Of a stretch of 64,000 bases of DNA, positions 8,136-17,146 are shown piece after piece. The notes under the pieces are model-generated. The model was given only the letters and a program-made list of their open reading frames with translations, was not told the origin of the DNA and did no database searches. The translations under genes and the position numbers were made by a program. Each line of letters opens with the position of its first letter. The stretch's first letter is position 1. This DNA comes from Sva-07 sp963829585 (GTDB lineage Bacteria > Actinomycetota > Acidimicrobiia > Acidimicrobiales > Ilumatobacteraceae). The DNA is taken from positions 202,550-266,549 of the forward strand of contig CAWHJD010000028.1 of NCBI GenBank assembly GCA_963829585.1. The letters are read 5' to 3'.

Positions 8136-9039
8136 TCTGATGGTGCGGATGCCGATGTGGCTCATGCCGGTGTCGATCATCTGGGGTCGACGTGCCGCCG
8201 GTCGGTAGCGCTGACAGTAGTTGTCGGCGCAGAGGAACGAACCGCCCTTGATCACCTTGCGCGGGATCCGGAACTGCGGTTGGTTCGGGTCGAAGCTCGA
8301 CTCGACGTCAGGGCCGCGCGGATTGCTGGGCACGCAGCACGGTTTCTCTGCGTCGTCGGGGTGGCGCTGCGAGTACCAGTCGGTGGTCCACTCCCACACG
8401 TTGCCGGCCATGTCGTACAGACCGAATCCGTTCGGCGGGAACGACCCGACCGGCGCGGTACCGGTGAAGCCGTCCGCCTCACTGTTGCGCCACGGGAAGT
8501 CGCCCTGCCAGAAGTTGGCGAGGTACCGCCCGTCGGGCACCGCCTCGTCGCCCCACACGAAGGCCCGACCCTCGTGACCGCCACGAGCTGCGTACTCCCA
8601 CTCGGCCTCGGTCGGCAGAGTCCTCGCCCGCCCAGGCGGCATACGCCTCGGCATCCTCGAACGCCACGTGCACCACGGGGTGGTCGAGCCGGTCGTCGAT
8701 CGTGCTGTGCGGTCCGTACGGGTGACGCCACGACGCGCCCGGAGTCCACGTCCACCACTGGCTGAGATGGCGCAGGTCGACGGGGCCCGGCGTCATCGTG
8801 AACACCAGCGAACCTGCGACGAGGTTCTCCGTCGGCGCGCCGGGGTAGTCGGCGGGATCGAGGGGTCGCTCCGCCACGGTGACGTACCCGGTGGTGTCGA
8901 CGAACGCCGCGAACTGTTCGTTCGTCACGGTCGTCGCGCTGATCGAGAACGCGTCGACGTGCACCAGATGCGTCGGCGCCTCCTCGGGGTAGTGGTCGTC
9001 GGAGCCCATGCGGAACGTGCCCGCGGGGACCGTCATCAT
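8109..9039 (-). pseudogene. Formylglycine-generating enzyme (sulfatase-modifying factor) with one-base frameshift
   Basis: This FGE-family protein would oxidise the active-site Cys of sulfatases to formylglycine. The N-terminal part (MMTVPAGTFRMGSDDHYPEE) runs to YAAWAGE. The rest (LPTEAEWEYAARGG, NVWEWTTDWY, KGGSFLC...YCQRYR) lies one frame over. Removing one C at about 8622-8623 on the plus strand restores AGETLPTEAEWEY and a protein of about 309 residues. The C-terminus is extended by eight residues encoded by the 29-bp repeat; relatives normally end near the GIRTIR equivalent. It is 24 bp downstream of a Cys-type sulfatase, its expected client. It may be a real pseudogene or a sequence error. 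Confidence 0.82.
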
Positions 9040-9063
9040 CGGTTCGGGATCATCGCTTCGGGA

Positions 9064-10566
9064 TCACCGGCTGGCGGCCCCGGCCTGCAGCTTGGCGAGG
9101 ACCTTCTCCACGTTGAAGCTGGCCGGCTCCTGCCGCGGCGGGAACTCGACCAGCGAGGTGAGCATGTTCGCGACGTACATCTGAGCCGGCACCAGGACCC
9201 AGGCGCGATCGATCATCCAGTCGAAGTAGGTGTTCGAGGTGATGTCGGCGCGTTCGTACGGGTCGGTACGCAGGTTGAAGATCTTCGGAATGCGCAACTC
9301 GGTGAACGGCTCGAGCCACACCTGCAGGGTCCCCTGCGCGCGTTGCTCGAGGAAGACGACCTTCCAGTTGTCGTAGCGCATCGCCGTGAGGTCGCCGTCG
9401 TCGGACACGTAGAAGAAGTGCTGGCGGGGGCTCTGATCGGCCACCCCGGTGATGTAGTCGAGTTGGTCGTGACCGTCGAGGTGGACCTTGTACGTGGTGC
9501 CGTTCAGGTCGCGCCCCGCCTTCAACTCGTCCTTGATGTCGCGGTCCCCGGCCGCGGAGAGCAGCGTGACGAACCAGTCGTTGTGGCTGACGATCCCGTT
9601 CAGCACCTCACCTGCAGGGATGTGGCCGGGCCAGCGCACCATGGCCGGAACCCGGTAGGCGCCCTCCCAGTTCGAGTTCTTCTCGTTGCGGAACGGGGTC
9701 GTTCCCGCGTCGGGCCACGAATTCATGTGCGGACCGTTGTCGGTCGAGTACATCACGATGGTGTCGTCGGCGAGGCCCTGTTCGTCGAGGAAGGCGAGGA
9801 TCTCGCCGACGAGCTCGTCGTGGTCGATCATCACGTCGTGGTACTCCGACTGCCACCGGCCGGCCTGGCCGCGGCTGGCGTCCTTGGCGTGCGTGCGGAA
9901 GTGCATGTGGGTGGTGTTGAACCACACGAAGAACGGTGTGTCGTCGGCCTTCGCGTCGCTCATGAAGCGCAAGGCCTCGGGCAGGATCTCCTCGTCGACC
10001 GTCTTCATCCGCTCACGGGTGAGCGGACCGGTGTCTTCGATGCGCTGGGTTCCGTCGCCGTTCGCCCACGAGTGGATCACCCCACGCGGACCGAACGCCT
10101 TGCGGAAGTTCGGGAAGTCGGCTTCTGGCGGATAGTCCTCGTGCTCGGGTTCCTCCTCCGCGTTGAGGTGGTAGAGGTTGCCGAAGAACTCGTCGAAGCC
10201 GTGCATCGTCGGCAGGAACTCGTCCTTGTCGCCGAGATGGTTCTTGCCGAACTGGCCGGTGGCGTACCCCTGGGCCTTGAGCGCCGTGGCGATCGTGGGA
10301 TCCTCCGCGCGCAGGCCGATGTCGGCTCCCGGGAAGCCGACCTTGGTGAGACCGGTGCGATACGGGTTCTGTCCGGTGATGAACGCCGCCCGGCCCGCCG
10401 TGCAGCTCTGCTCGCCGTAGTAGTCGGTGAAGCGCACGCCCTCGGCGGCGATGCGGTCGATGTTCGGTGTCCGGTATCCCATCAAACCGTCGCTGTAGCA
10501 ACTCAGGTTCGATATCCCGATGTCGTCACCCCAGATGATCAGGATGTTGGGCTTGCCGTTGGGCAT
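9064..10566 (-). CDS. Cys-type sulfatase (arylsulfatase family)
   Basis: This 500-residue sulfatase hydrolyses sulfate esters. Metal-binding residues appear in NILIIWGDDIG at the N-terminus and in STDNGPH further on. The modification site is SCTAGRAAFITG (CxAxR), whose Cys must become formylglycine. This fits the FGE gene immediately downstream. The start ATG at 10566 follows AAGGAG. No signal peptide is visible (MPNGKPNILII), so it looks cytoplasmic. The substrate is unknown. Loss of the adjacent FGE would inactivate it unless another FGE exists in the genome. Confidence 0.88.
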   Translation of the reverse strand: MPNGKPNILIIWGDDIGISNLSCYSDGLMGYRTPNIDRIAAEGVRFTDYYGEQSCTAGRAAFITGQNPYRTGLTKVGFPGADIGLRAEDPTIATALKAQGYATGQFGKNHLGDKDEFLPTMHGFDEFFGNLYHLNAEEEPEHEDYPPEADFPNFRKAFGPRGVIHSWANGDGTQRIEDTGPLTRERMKTVDEEILPEALRFMSDAKADDTPFFVWFNTTHMHFRTHAKDASRGQAGRWQSEYHDVMIDHDELVGEILAFLDEQGLADDTIVMYSTDNGPHMNSWPDAGTTPFRNEKNSNWEGAYRVPAMVRWPGHIPAGEVLNGIVSHNDWFVTLLSAAGDRDIKDELKAGRDLNGTTYKVHLDGHDQLDYITGVADQSPRQHFFYVSDDGDLTAMRYDNWKVVFLEQRAQGTLQVWLEPFTELRIPKIFNLRTDPYERADITSNTYFDWMIDRAWVLVPAQMYVANMLTSLVEFPPRQEPASFNVEKVLAKLQAGAASR

Positions 10567-10623
10567 GAAGTCTCCTTGCGTGCGAAGTTCGCAGCAATGT
10601 ATCCCAGCCCGGGAGCGGGCCGA

Positions 10624-11100
10624 TCAGTCCTGCGCCTGTTGCACCAGCACCGGGCACACGGCGTGGCGAACCACGTGATCGGATGTCGATCCCATCACGG
10701 CGCGGCGCAGACCGCGACGGCCGTGCGTGCCCAGTACGACCACGCTCGCGGGGAGCGACGCCGCCACCTCACAGATCACGCGTCCGGCGTCGCCGTACTT
10801 CACGAGCGTCTCGACGTCCGGGAGGCCGAGTTCCGCAACCGTCTGGTCGAGTGTGAGCTGGGCGGCTTCGCGTTGGGCCTCGACCAGGTCGTTCTTCTCG
10901 TCGAACGACATCACGCCGCCGGCGAATCCCGTCCCGGTCACGAGCGTCGGGTCGATCGGGGGTGCCACCGTCAACAGCACGATCCGACCCGGCGCGGCGA
11001 GCAGCGCCAGGCCCTGGCGGATCGCCGTCAGCGCGAGATCCGAGCCGTCGGTGCACAAGAGCACGGTCGGAGGGCCCTGGGGCGCGGTCGTGGAGGTCAT
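10624..11100 (-). CDS. Universal stress protein (UspA family)
   Basis: This 158-residue Usp domain begins VLLCTDGSDLALTAI and ends with the ATP-binding signature GTHGRRGLRRAVMGSTSDHV, matching the G-x2-G-x9-G-S/T form of nucleotide-binding Usps. It lies upstream of the sulfatase on the same strand with a 57-bp gap and may be the first gene of that run. It is divergent from a membrane protein gene at 11227. Its specific role is not inferable beyond stress-related nucleotide binding. Confidence 0.85.
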   Translation of the reverse strand: MTSTTAPQGPPTVLLCTDGSDLALTAIRQGLALLAAPGRIVLLTVAPPIDPTLVTGTGFAGGVMSFDEKNDLVEAQREAAQLTLDQTVAELGLPDVETLVKYGDAGRVICEVAASLPASVVVLGTHGRRGLRRAVMGSTSDHVVRHAVCPVLVQQAQD

Positions 11101-11226
11101 GTCGCGAGTCTCGCATCACCGAGCCGCTCCGCCACCAACGGTCGCGCCGCGGCGGTGGTCGCTCGCTGCAGGGTGCTTCGCAGCAATGGACCTCTGTCGA
11201 GTGTGGCGCTCTGCAAGAGTGGCGCC

Positions 11227-11874
11227 ATGAACGACATCGTCGTCGGAGTCATCGCGATCCTCACCGGAGCGGTCTTCTGCTTCCGGGGGTACCTCGCCAT
11301 GCGCATCATCATTCCGCTGTGGGGCGCGTTCGCGGGCTTCATGCTCGGTGCCGGCATCGTCTCGGGCGCCGACGGGTTCCTCGGCTCGGCGCTCGGCTGG
11401 ATCGTCGGCATCGTCCTCGCAGTCGTCTTCGGTCTGCTCGCGTACCTCTACTACGAGGTCGCAGTGATCATCGGCATGCTGGCGATCGGCTTCGCGCTGG
11501 GGACGTCGCTGATGGTCGCGCTCGGTGTCACGTGGTCGTGGGTGATCGTGCTGGCAGGCGTCGCGCTGGCCGTGGTGCTGGCATTCGTGGCGCTCGTCGC
11601 CGACCTGCCGATGGCGCTGCTCACGATCCTCACCGCGATGGCAGGGGCATCGGCGATCGTCGCCGGGCTGATGCTGATGTTCGGGGTGACCGACGTCGGC
11701 GACTTCGACTCGGCGCAGACCACGAAGACGCTCGCCGACGACTGGTGGTGGTACGCGATCTACCTCGTCCTGGCGATCGGCGGCATGATCGCGCAGTTCG
11801 TCGACGTCGATCGGCGCCGTGAGACACTGCGCGCGGCCTGGTCGACCGGTATCGGAACGACGACCTCGATCTGA
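11227..11874 (+). CDS. Multi-pass membrane protein (DUF4203-like)
   Basis: This 215-residue protein has seven or so hydrophobic segments and Gly/Ala-rich packing (LWGAFAGFMLGAGIVSGADG), resembling the DUF4203/TM7S3-like family. The ATG at 11227 is the first Met at which the hydrophobic pattern starts; a longer reading upstream is antisense to the Usp and sulfatase genes. It is followed after 11 bp by the CREST-PlsC fusion gene, so it probably heads a membrane-lipid operon. Its function is unknown. Confidence 0.65.
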   Translation: MNDIVVGVIAILTGAVFCFRGYLAMRIIIPLWGAFAGFMLGAGIVSGADGFLGSALGWIVGIVLAVVFGLLAYLYYEVAVIIGMLAIGFALGTSLMVALGVTWSWVIVLAGVALAVVLAFVALVADLPMALLTILTAMAGASAIVAGLMLMFGVTDVGDFDSAQTTKTLADDWWWYAIYLVLAIGGMIAQFVDVDRRRETLRAAWSTGIGTTTSI

Positions 11875-11885
11875 GTCGCACTGCG

Positions 11886-13823
11886 ATGTCGGGCACCGCT
11901 GACTGCGAGGTCCGCGACGACTGGTTGCTCGAGCAGGACGTCAACGCGTGGAGTTCGCTCGCCTACGTGGTGGCCGGTGTGGTGCTGGCGGTGCAGATCG
12001 CACGGCAGCGCCTCCCCGTCGCCGCGTACGGGCTCGCACTCGTGGTCGCCGCGGAGGGTCTGGGCAGTCTGGCGTTCCACGGGGCGGCTGGCGACGTGTC
12101 GCAGTTCCTCCACGATGTTCCCTTGATCGGCGCCCTCGGTTTCGTCGCCGGCTGGCACACCGGCCGCCTCGCGGGCATCGCCGACCGCAGTTCCCTCGTG
12201 GGCCTCATGCTGGGTCTCACGGTGGCGAGCGTTCTGTGGGCCGTTGCTCCCGGAGCCACGAACGCCACGGTCGCGGTCGCCGTCGTCGTGATCGTCGTGA
12301 CGTCGATGATCGCCCGCCGGCGCGGTCTCACCGGCGTGTGGTCGCCGGTCCTGCTCGTCCTCGGCGGCACTGCCGTCGCGGCGTGGGCGCTCGGTTCAGC
12401 GGACAGCCCGTTGTGCAACGCCGAGTCACTCGCCCAGCCGCACGGGATCTGGCACGTGCTCACGGCCGTCGTCGCGCTCGCCTGGGCCGACAGCGCGTAC
12501 GCCGCCGAGGACCCCGCCCACGCGCCGAGGATGTTCCGCCGGTTCACCGATCGCACGATCGGGATCCTCGCCGGCGGACTCGTGCTCGGATTCCATCGCT
12601 CGGTCGACGTGGCATGGCGCGAGCGCTGGCCGGCCGACCGGCCGGTGCTGGTCGTGGCGAACCACGCCAACGGCTTCGTCGATCCGGTGGTGGTGGCCGC
12701 CGTGCTGCATCGCCTCCCCCGATTCCTCGCCAAGGCGGCGTTGTGGAAGGTGGTCGTCGCCCGACCGTTCCTCGGCCTCGCCGGGGTGCTGCCCGTGTAT
12801 CGCAGCGCCGACGGCGACCGGCCCGGCGACAACGACTCGGTGTTCGAGGCATGTCATCGCGAGTTGGCGCAGGGCGCAACCGTGGCGATCTTCCCCGAGG
12901 GGACGACGGGCGACCGGGCCGGACTCGACCGCGTCAAGTCGGGCGCCGCGCGGATCGCCCTCGGCGCCCTCCCGACCGCCCCCGACGTGGTGATCGTGCC
13001 CATCGGCATGGCATACGAGAGCAGGATCCGGACGCGCAGCCGTGTCGCAGTGATGTTCGGCGAGCCGATCGTCGTCGCCGAGTTCGCCGGCAACGGGCTC
13101 GGCGCCGATGGCGAGCCGCACCCGGCGGATGCGAACGCGTTGACGGATCAGATCACCGTCTCGCTGCAGGCGGTGTCACCGGGATTCGCCGACGTCGAGG
13201 AACGCGAGGTGATGCGAGCAGCCGCCCGCATCCAAGGCTCGCACGATCGCCATCGGTCGTTCGCCGACGACGAGGTCGTGGCGCGCCGGTTGGCGACGGC
13301 CCCCGCCGAGACGAGGTCGGCCATCGTCGAGGCGTACCGGACGTTCGCAGCCCGGCTGCAACTGATCGGGATCACCGACGATCAGCTGCGCCCCGAGCAC
13401 GTCTCGATCGGACGAATCGCCCTCTCCCTGCTGGCGTTGCTGGTCGCAGGATCGGTCGTCGTCGCAGCGACGCTCATCCATCTGCCGGCGATCCTCGCGG
13501 TGACCATCGGGACCGGGCTCGTCAGGTCGACGGCCACGAAGGGCACGGTTCGCCTGCTGCTCGGGTCGGTCGCCATGCTGCTCACGTGGATCGTCGCAGG
13601 CGCGTGGCTCGGCGACGGATGGTCGGCGGTGGGGTACGCGATCGCGATCGCTCTCGGCGGGATCGCTGCACTCGTCGTGTGGCCACCGCTCATCCGCCAG
13701 CTCCGGGTGCTGACCGGGATGGTCCGCGTGCGCGATCGCGCTGGTCTGCTCGGGCCGGTGCTCGGGGCACGATCCCGTGTTGTGACCCTCGTGCGCGCCA
13801 GTATCGACGGCGACCATGAGTGA
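11886..13823 (+). CDS. Fusion: CREST-type (alkaline ceramidase-like) hydrolase + PlsC acyltransferase
   Basis: This 645-residue membrane protein joins two lipid enzymes. Residues about 1-210 are a seven-helix CREST domain (ceramidase/PAQR/Per1 superfamily). The metal-site pattern is S61xxxH65 in GSLAFHGAAGD, D77 in FLHDVP, and H186xxxH190 in PHGIWHVL. Residues about 250-430 are a PlsC-type acyltransferase with NHANGFVDP (an Hx5D variant) and FPEGTTGD. Four more membrane helices follow (about 505-600). CREST members hydrolyse amide or ester bonds of lipids and PlsC reacylates them, so a deacylation/reacylation role is a reasonable inference. Its last 8 bases overlap the next gene. Confidence 0.8.
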   Translation: MSGTADCEVRDDWLLEQDVNAWSSLAYVVAGVVLAVQIARQRLPVAAYGLALVVAAEGLGSLAFHGAAGDVSQFLHDVPLIGALGFVAGWHTGRLAGIADRSSLVGLMLGLTVASVLWAVAPGATNATVAVAVVVIVVTSMIARRRGLTGVWSPVLLVLGGTAVAAWALGSADSPLCNAESLAQPHGIWHVLTAVVALAWADSAYAAEDPAHAPRMFRRFTDRTIGILAGGLVLGFHRSVDVAWRERWPADRPVLVVANHANGFVDPVVVAAVLHRLPRFLAKAALWKVVVARPFLGLAGVLPVYRSADGDRPGDNDSVFEACHRELAQGATVAIFPEGTTGDRAGLDRVKSGAARIALGALPTAPDVVIVPIGMAYESRIRTRSRVAVMFGEPIVVAEFAGNGLGADGEPHPADANALTDQITVSLQAVSPGFADVEEREVMRAAARIQGSHDRHRSFADDEVVARRLATAPAETRSAIVEAYRTFAARLQLIGITDDQLRPEHVSIGRIALSLLALLVAGSVVVAATLIHLPAILAVTIGTGLVRSTATKGTVRLLLGSVAMLLTWIVAGAWLGDGWSAVGYAIAIALGGIAALVVWPPLIRQLRVLTGMVRVRDRAGLLGPVLGARSRVVTLVRASIDGDHE

Positions 13824-14982
13824 CGCCGGCGCGATCCCCGACAGCGCTTCGCTGCCCGAGGCACCGAAGCGCAGCGTTCGACGCATCGCGGTCCGGATCC
13901 TGTTCATCGTCGGTGCGCTCGCGTTGTCGACGTGGATCCTGCTGCGGACGTTCGACGAACTCGACGTGGCCGAGATCCGCGCCGCGGTGGCATCGCTGAA
14001 CGATGCCGAACTGCTCTCGATCGGGAGCATGTGGTTGTTGTGGATCGGGGCGCAGGGCCTGCTCACGGCGTCGCTCGTGCCGGGTCTTGCAGTCCGTCAC
14101 GGTGTGGTCGCCTTCCTCGGCCCGGCGGCGGTCACGTCGGTGGTTCCCGGCCCGAGCGACCTGCCGATCCGCTATCAGATGCTGACCTCGTGGGGACGCA
14201 CGACGAGCGAGGCCACACTGGCCGTGGCCGCCGGCGGCATCTTCTCGATCGGCGTGAAGCTCGCTCTCCCGATCATCGCCGCGATCGGGTTGCTGATCTC
14301 CGATGCTCCGATCAGCGGCACGCTGCGCACGGTCGTGGTGATCTGCCTGCTCGTGGGCCTCGGCGTGGCGGTGCTCGCAGTGGTCCTCGGCTCCGAGCGG
14401 CGCACCGAACAGGCCGGCCGACTGATCGAGCCGATCTGGGCGCGGGTCCTGCGGATGTTGCGCAAGCCCGAGCCGGCCGATCTCACCACACGGATGGTCG
14501 CTGCTCGTGCAGGTGCCGTGCGGACGTTGCACGACCGGTGGCTCGTGGCCAGTTGGGCGACGATGCTCACCGCCACCAGCAAGTTCGCGCTGCTGCTGAT
14601 GACGCTGCGCTTCGTCGGCGTCGACGACGACGTGCTGCCGTGGACGCAGGTGTTCGTCGTGTACGCCCTGGTGCAGGGATTGACGGTGTTCCCCATCACG
14701 GCCGGTGACGCCGGGGTGAGCGAGATCGCCTACATCGGCATGCTGACGGCTGCGGCCGGCGAGGAGTGGGTCAACCAGATCACTGCGGCGGTCCTGATCT
14801 TCCGGATCATCACCTGGCTGCTGCTGATCCCGGTCGGTCTCGGCGTGTTGGGGTTCTGGCGCCATCAACTCCGGCGCAAGCCTGCAGGGAACGCGCCGGA
14901 TGGATCACCGGCCCCGTCGCCACGCCGGTTGCGGGTCAGAACTCGAACTGCACCGCGGCGCGCTCGGCAACCCGACCGGTGA
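13816..14982 (+). CDS. Lysylphosphatidylglycerol-synthase-TM/UPF0104-family membrane protein
   Basis: This 388-residue protein has about eight membrane helices and matches the UPF0104/MprF N-terminal flippase-like family (ALVQGLTVFPITAGDAGVSE is the usual signature region). Members without the synthase domain are thought to move or handle lipids. The ATG at 13816 overlaps the end of the CREST-PlsC gene by 8 bp, so the two are probably translated together. The last 15 codons are Arg-rich (RTAPRRARQPDR) and overlap the convergent Dabb gene by 47 bp, so the C-terminus may be run-on sequence. Confidence 0.8.
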   Translation: MSDAGAIPDSASLPEAPKRSVRRIAVRILFIVGALALSTWILLRTFDELDVAEIRAAVASLNDAELLSIGSMWLLWIGAQGLLTASLVPGLAVRHGVVAFLGPAAVTSVVPGPSDLPIRYQMLTSWGRTTSEATLAVAAGGIFSIGVKLALPIIAAIGLLISDAPISGTLRTVVVICLLVGLGVAVLAVVLGSERRTEQAGRLIEPIWARVLRMLRKPEPADLTTRMVAARAGAVRTLHDRWLVASWATMLTATSKFALLLMTLRFVGVDDDVLPWTQVFVVYALVQGLTVFPITAGDAGVSEIAYIGMLTAAAGEEWVNQITAAVLIFRIITWLLLIPVGLGVLGFWRHQLRRKPAGNAPDGSPAPSPRRLRVRTRTAPRRARQPDR

Positions 14983-15229
14983 TGTGGTCGGCGATGAACT
15001 GCTGGTGTTCGGGGTGGTCGCGGTACACGAGGTAGTCGTCGACCGACGCGAAGTCTCCGACGATGGAGTACTCGAAGTTGGTCGGCGCCAGCTGGAGGTC
15101 GCGGCCGTGGCGGTACTCGGCGATCTCCGGGATCGTGGCCGGGAGCGCATCGAGCGCGGCGGCGATCGCACCGACGTGCGCCTCGGTGACGGTGTCGTTC
15201 CAGCGGAGCATCACGACGTGACGGATCAT
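14936..15229 (-). CDS. Dabb-domain (stress-responsive A/B barrel) protein
   Basis: This 97-residue protein beginning MIRHVVMLRWND has the usual Dabb length and pattern (GRDLQLAPTNFEYSIVGDF, YRDHPEHQQFI). Dabb proteins are small dimeric ferredoxin-like folds found as stress proteins or small enzymes. The ATG is at 15229. It converges with and slightly overlaps the flippase-like gene. It follows the FadD gene on the same strand but is separated by a hairpin, so it may be transcribed separately. Confidence 0.82.
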   Translation of the reverse strand: MIRHVVMLRWNDTVTEAHVGAIAAALDALPATIPEIAEYRHGRDLQLAPTNFEYSIVGDFASVDDYLVYRDHPEHQQFIADHITGRVAERAAVQFEF

Positions 15230-15244
15230 CGCCCCCTTCCTACC

Positions 15245-15281
15245 ACCTGAAACGCTGGGGTCTGACCCCGGCGTTTCAGGT
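15245..15281 (-). terminator. Hairpin terminator containing the fadD stop codon
   Basis: Inverted repeat with arms ACCTGAAACGC and GCGTTTCAGGT plus an inner GGGG/CCCC pairing around TCTGA. The TGA stop of the acyl-CoA synthetase gene lies within the right arm on the plus-strand map. Termination for the minus-strand gene is inferred from position. Confidence 0.7.
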
Positions 15282-17078
15282 CACGTACATCGTCTCGACG
15301 AGGTCGGCGTAGCGTTCGGCGACCACCGATCGCTTGACCTTGTAGGTCGGCGTCAGTTCGCCGCCTTCGACGGTGAGCGGCGTCGGGAGCAGACGCCAGT
15401 ACTTGATCTGTTCGACTGGCGCGTGCTCACGGTTGACCCGTCCGACCGCGGCGTCGATCTCGTCGCGGACGCGTTCGTCGTGGATCAGATCGGCGATGTC
15501 GTCGGATGCGCCGTGATGCTCGGCCCACTCTGCGGCCGTATCGGCGTCGAGCGTCAGCAGTGCCGTGAGGTAGCGCCGGCCGTCGCCGATCACGACGGCC
15601 TGACCGATGAGCTTCTCCATCGACAGCCGTGCCTCGATCTCGGACGGGGCGATGTTCTTGCCGGCCGCGTTGATGATCAGATCCTTCTTGCGGCCCGTCA
15701 GCCAGACGTACCCGTCGTGGTCGATCCGGCCGAGGTCACCCGTGGCCATCCACCCGTCGGCATCGATCAGTTCCGCAGTGGCGTCGGCCATCTGGAAGTA
15801 GCCGGAACAGACACTGCCCCCGCGCACGAGGAGTTCGCCGTCGCGCGCCGCACGGATCTGGAGACCCGGGACCGGCCGGCCGACCGAACCGATGCGGATG
15901 GCGTCGGGCGGATTCAGGGTGGCCGGTCCGCAGTCCTCGGTCTGCCCGTACACCTCGGCGATCGGAAGCCCCAAGCCGTGGAACCAACGGACCAGATCCG
16001 GGTGGATCGGCGCAGCGGCCGAGACGAGGAGGCGAGCCTGGTCGAGTCCGAGCTTGCGCCGAATCACGCGTCCGATCGTCTGGTTCGCAGCGAACGCTCC
16101 GACGCGTGTGGCCAGCGCCTTCGCCGTGCGTCGCGGCCTGGCCGGGTCGGTGTCGGCGGCGATGAGGCGGTCCAGTGGCCCTCCGAGATGGATCGGCGCG
16201 GCGTCGAGCTCGTCGATGATGACGTCGTGGAGCTTCTGCCACACCCGCGGGACGGCCATGAAGATCGTCGGCCGACAGGCCCGCAGATCGTCGGCAACCG
16301 TCGCGAGGCTCCGCGCGAACCAGGTCTCGCCACCCGCTTGGATGACACCGAAGTGACTGGTTGCCCGCTCGGCGATGTGGCTCAGCGGCAGATAGGAGAG
16401 CAGGCGGTCGTCGGGGGTGAGGTGGAGGATCGAGTCGACGGAATCGAGCGTCCACGTGATGTTGCGGTGGGTGATGCACACACCCTTGGGCGGGCCGGTG
16501 GTGCCGCTCGTGTACACGAGCGTGGCGAGATCGTCGGCCGACAACCCGTCGACGCGCGCATCGAGCGGGGCCGTGTCGCCGGCACCGGCGCGAAGATCGT
16601 CGAGCGTCATCAGGAGCCCGGCGTGATCGAGACCTGGCGCGCTGCCGAAGGAGACGATCCGTTCCAGCTTCGGAAGGCTGGGCAGGTGCAGCAGGACCTT
16701 GGCGAGTTGTTCGGTGTCGTCGACGAAGCAGACGCGTGCACCGGAATTGTCGAGGACGTACGCGATCTGCGACGACGAACTCGTCGGGTAGACGGGCACC
16801 GTCACCGCTCCGGCCGACATGATCGCGAGATCGGCGATGTGCCACTCGGGACGGTTCGATGCGAGCAGTCCCACGCGATCGCCTGGTTCCACGCCGAGTG
16901 CCAGCAGCCCGACGGCAGCCTGCTCGACTGCGGTTGCGTAGTCGGCCCATGAGATCGTGGACCAGTCACCGTTCACCACGTGACGCATTGCGACACGGCG
17001 CGGCTGGCCGACGGCGCGTGCCCTGAACCGGTGCACGATCGTGTCGAGCCGGATGGGTTCAACGACGTCTTGGGTCAT
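15276..17078 (-). CDS. Long-chain acyl-CoA synthetase (FadD15-like AMP-binding enzyme)
   Basis: This 600-residue ANL-superfamily enzyme activates long-chain fatty acids to acyl-CoA using ATP and CoA. It shows the P-loop signature YTSGTTGPPKG, the YGQTE motif (A5), the TGDLG motif (A7) and the GRKKDLII hinge followed by a C-terminal K (TYKVKRS). The long linker and overall length are typical of the FadD15 group. The start ATG at 17078 fits the family N-terminus. The enoyl-CoA hydratase nearby and the WS/DGAT genes at the left edge fit a lipid context. Confidence 0.9.
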   Translation of the reverse strand: MTQDVVEPIRLDTIVHRFRARAVGQPRRVAMRHVVNGDWSTISWADYATAVEQAAVGLLALGVEPGDRVGLLASNRPEWHIADLAIMSAGAVTVPVYPTSSSSQIAYVLDNSGARVCFVDDTEQLAKVLLHLPSLPKLERIVSFGSAPGLDHAGLLMTLDDLRAGAGDTAPLDARVDGLSADDLATLVYTSGTTGPPKGVCITHRNITWTLDSVDSILHLTPDDRLLSYLPLSHIAERATSHFGVIQAGGETWFARSLATVADDLRACRPTIFMAVPRVWQKLHDVIIDELDAAPIHLGGPLDRLIAADTDPARPRRTAKALATRVGAFAANQTIGRVIRRKLGLDQARLLVSAAAPIHPDLVRWFHGLGLPIAEVYGQTEDCGPATLNPPDAIRIGSVGRPVPGLQIRAARDGELLVRGGSVCSGYFQMADATAELIDADGWMATGDLGRIDHDGYVWLTGRKKDLIINAAGKNIAPSEIEARLSMEKLIGQAVVIGDGRRYLTALLTLDADTAAEWAEHHGASDDIADLIHDERVRDEIDAAVGRVNREHAPVEQIKYWRLLPTPLTVEGGELTPTYKVKRSVVAERYADLVETMYVT

Positions 17079-17146
17079 GCACCCATTGTTCGTCAGGGCA
17101 CCGGTCCATGACCACGGCCCTCGGTCACATTCTCACCGGGCCACGG

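Noticed and set aside
8668..11226. Plus-strand open frame running into the membrane protein at 11227
   Set aside because: The upstream part is antisense to the FGE, sulfatase and Usp genes and has no recognisable domain; only the part from the ATG at 11227 looks real.
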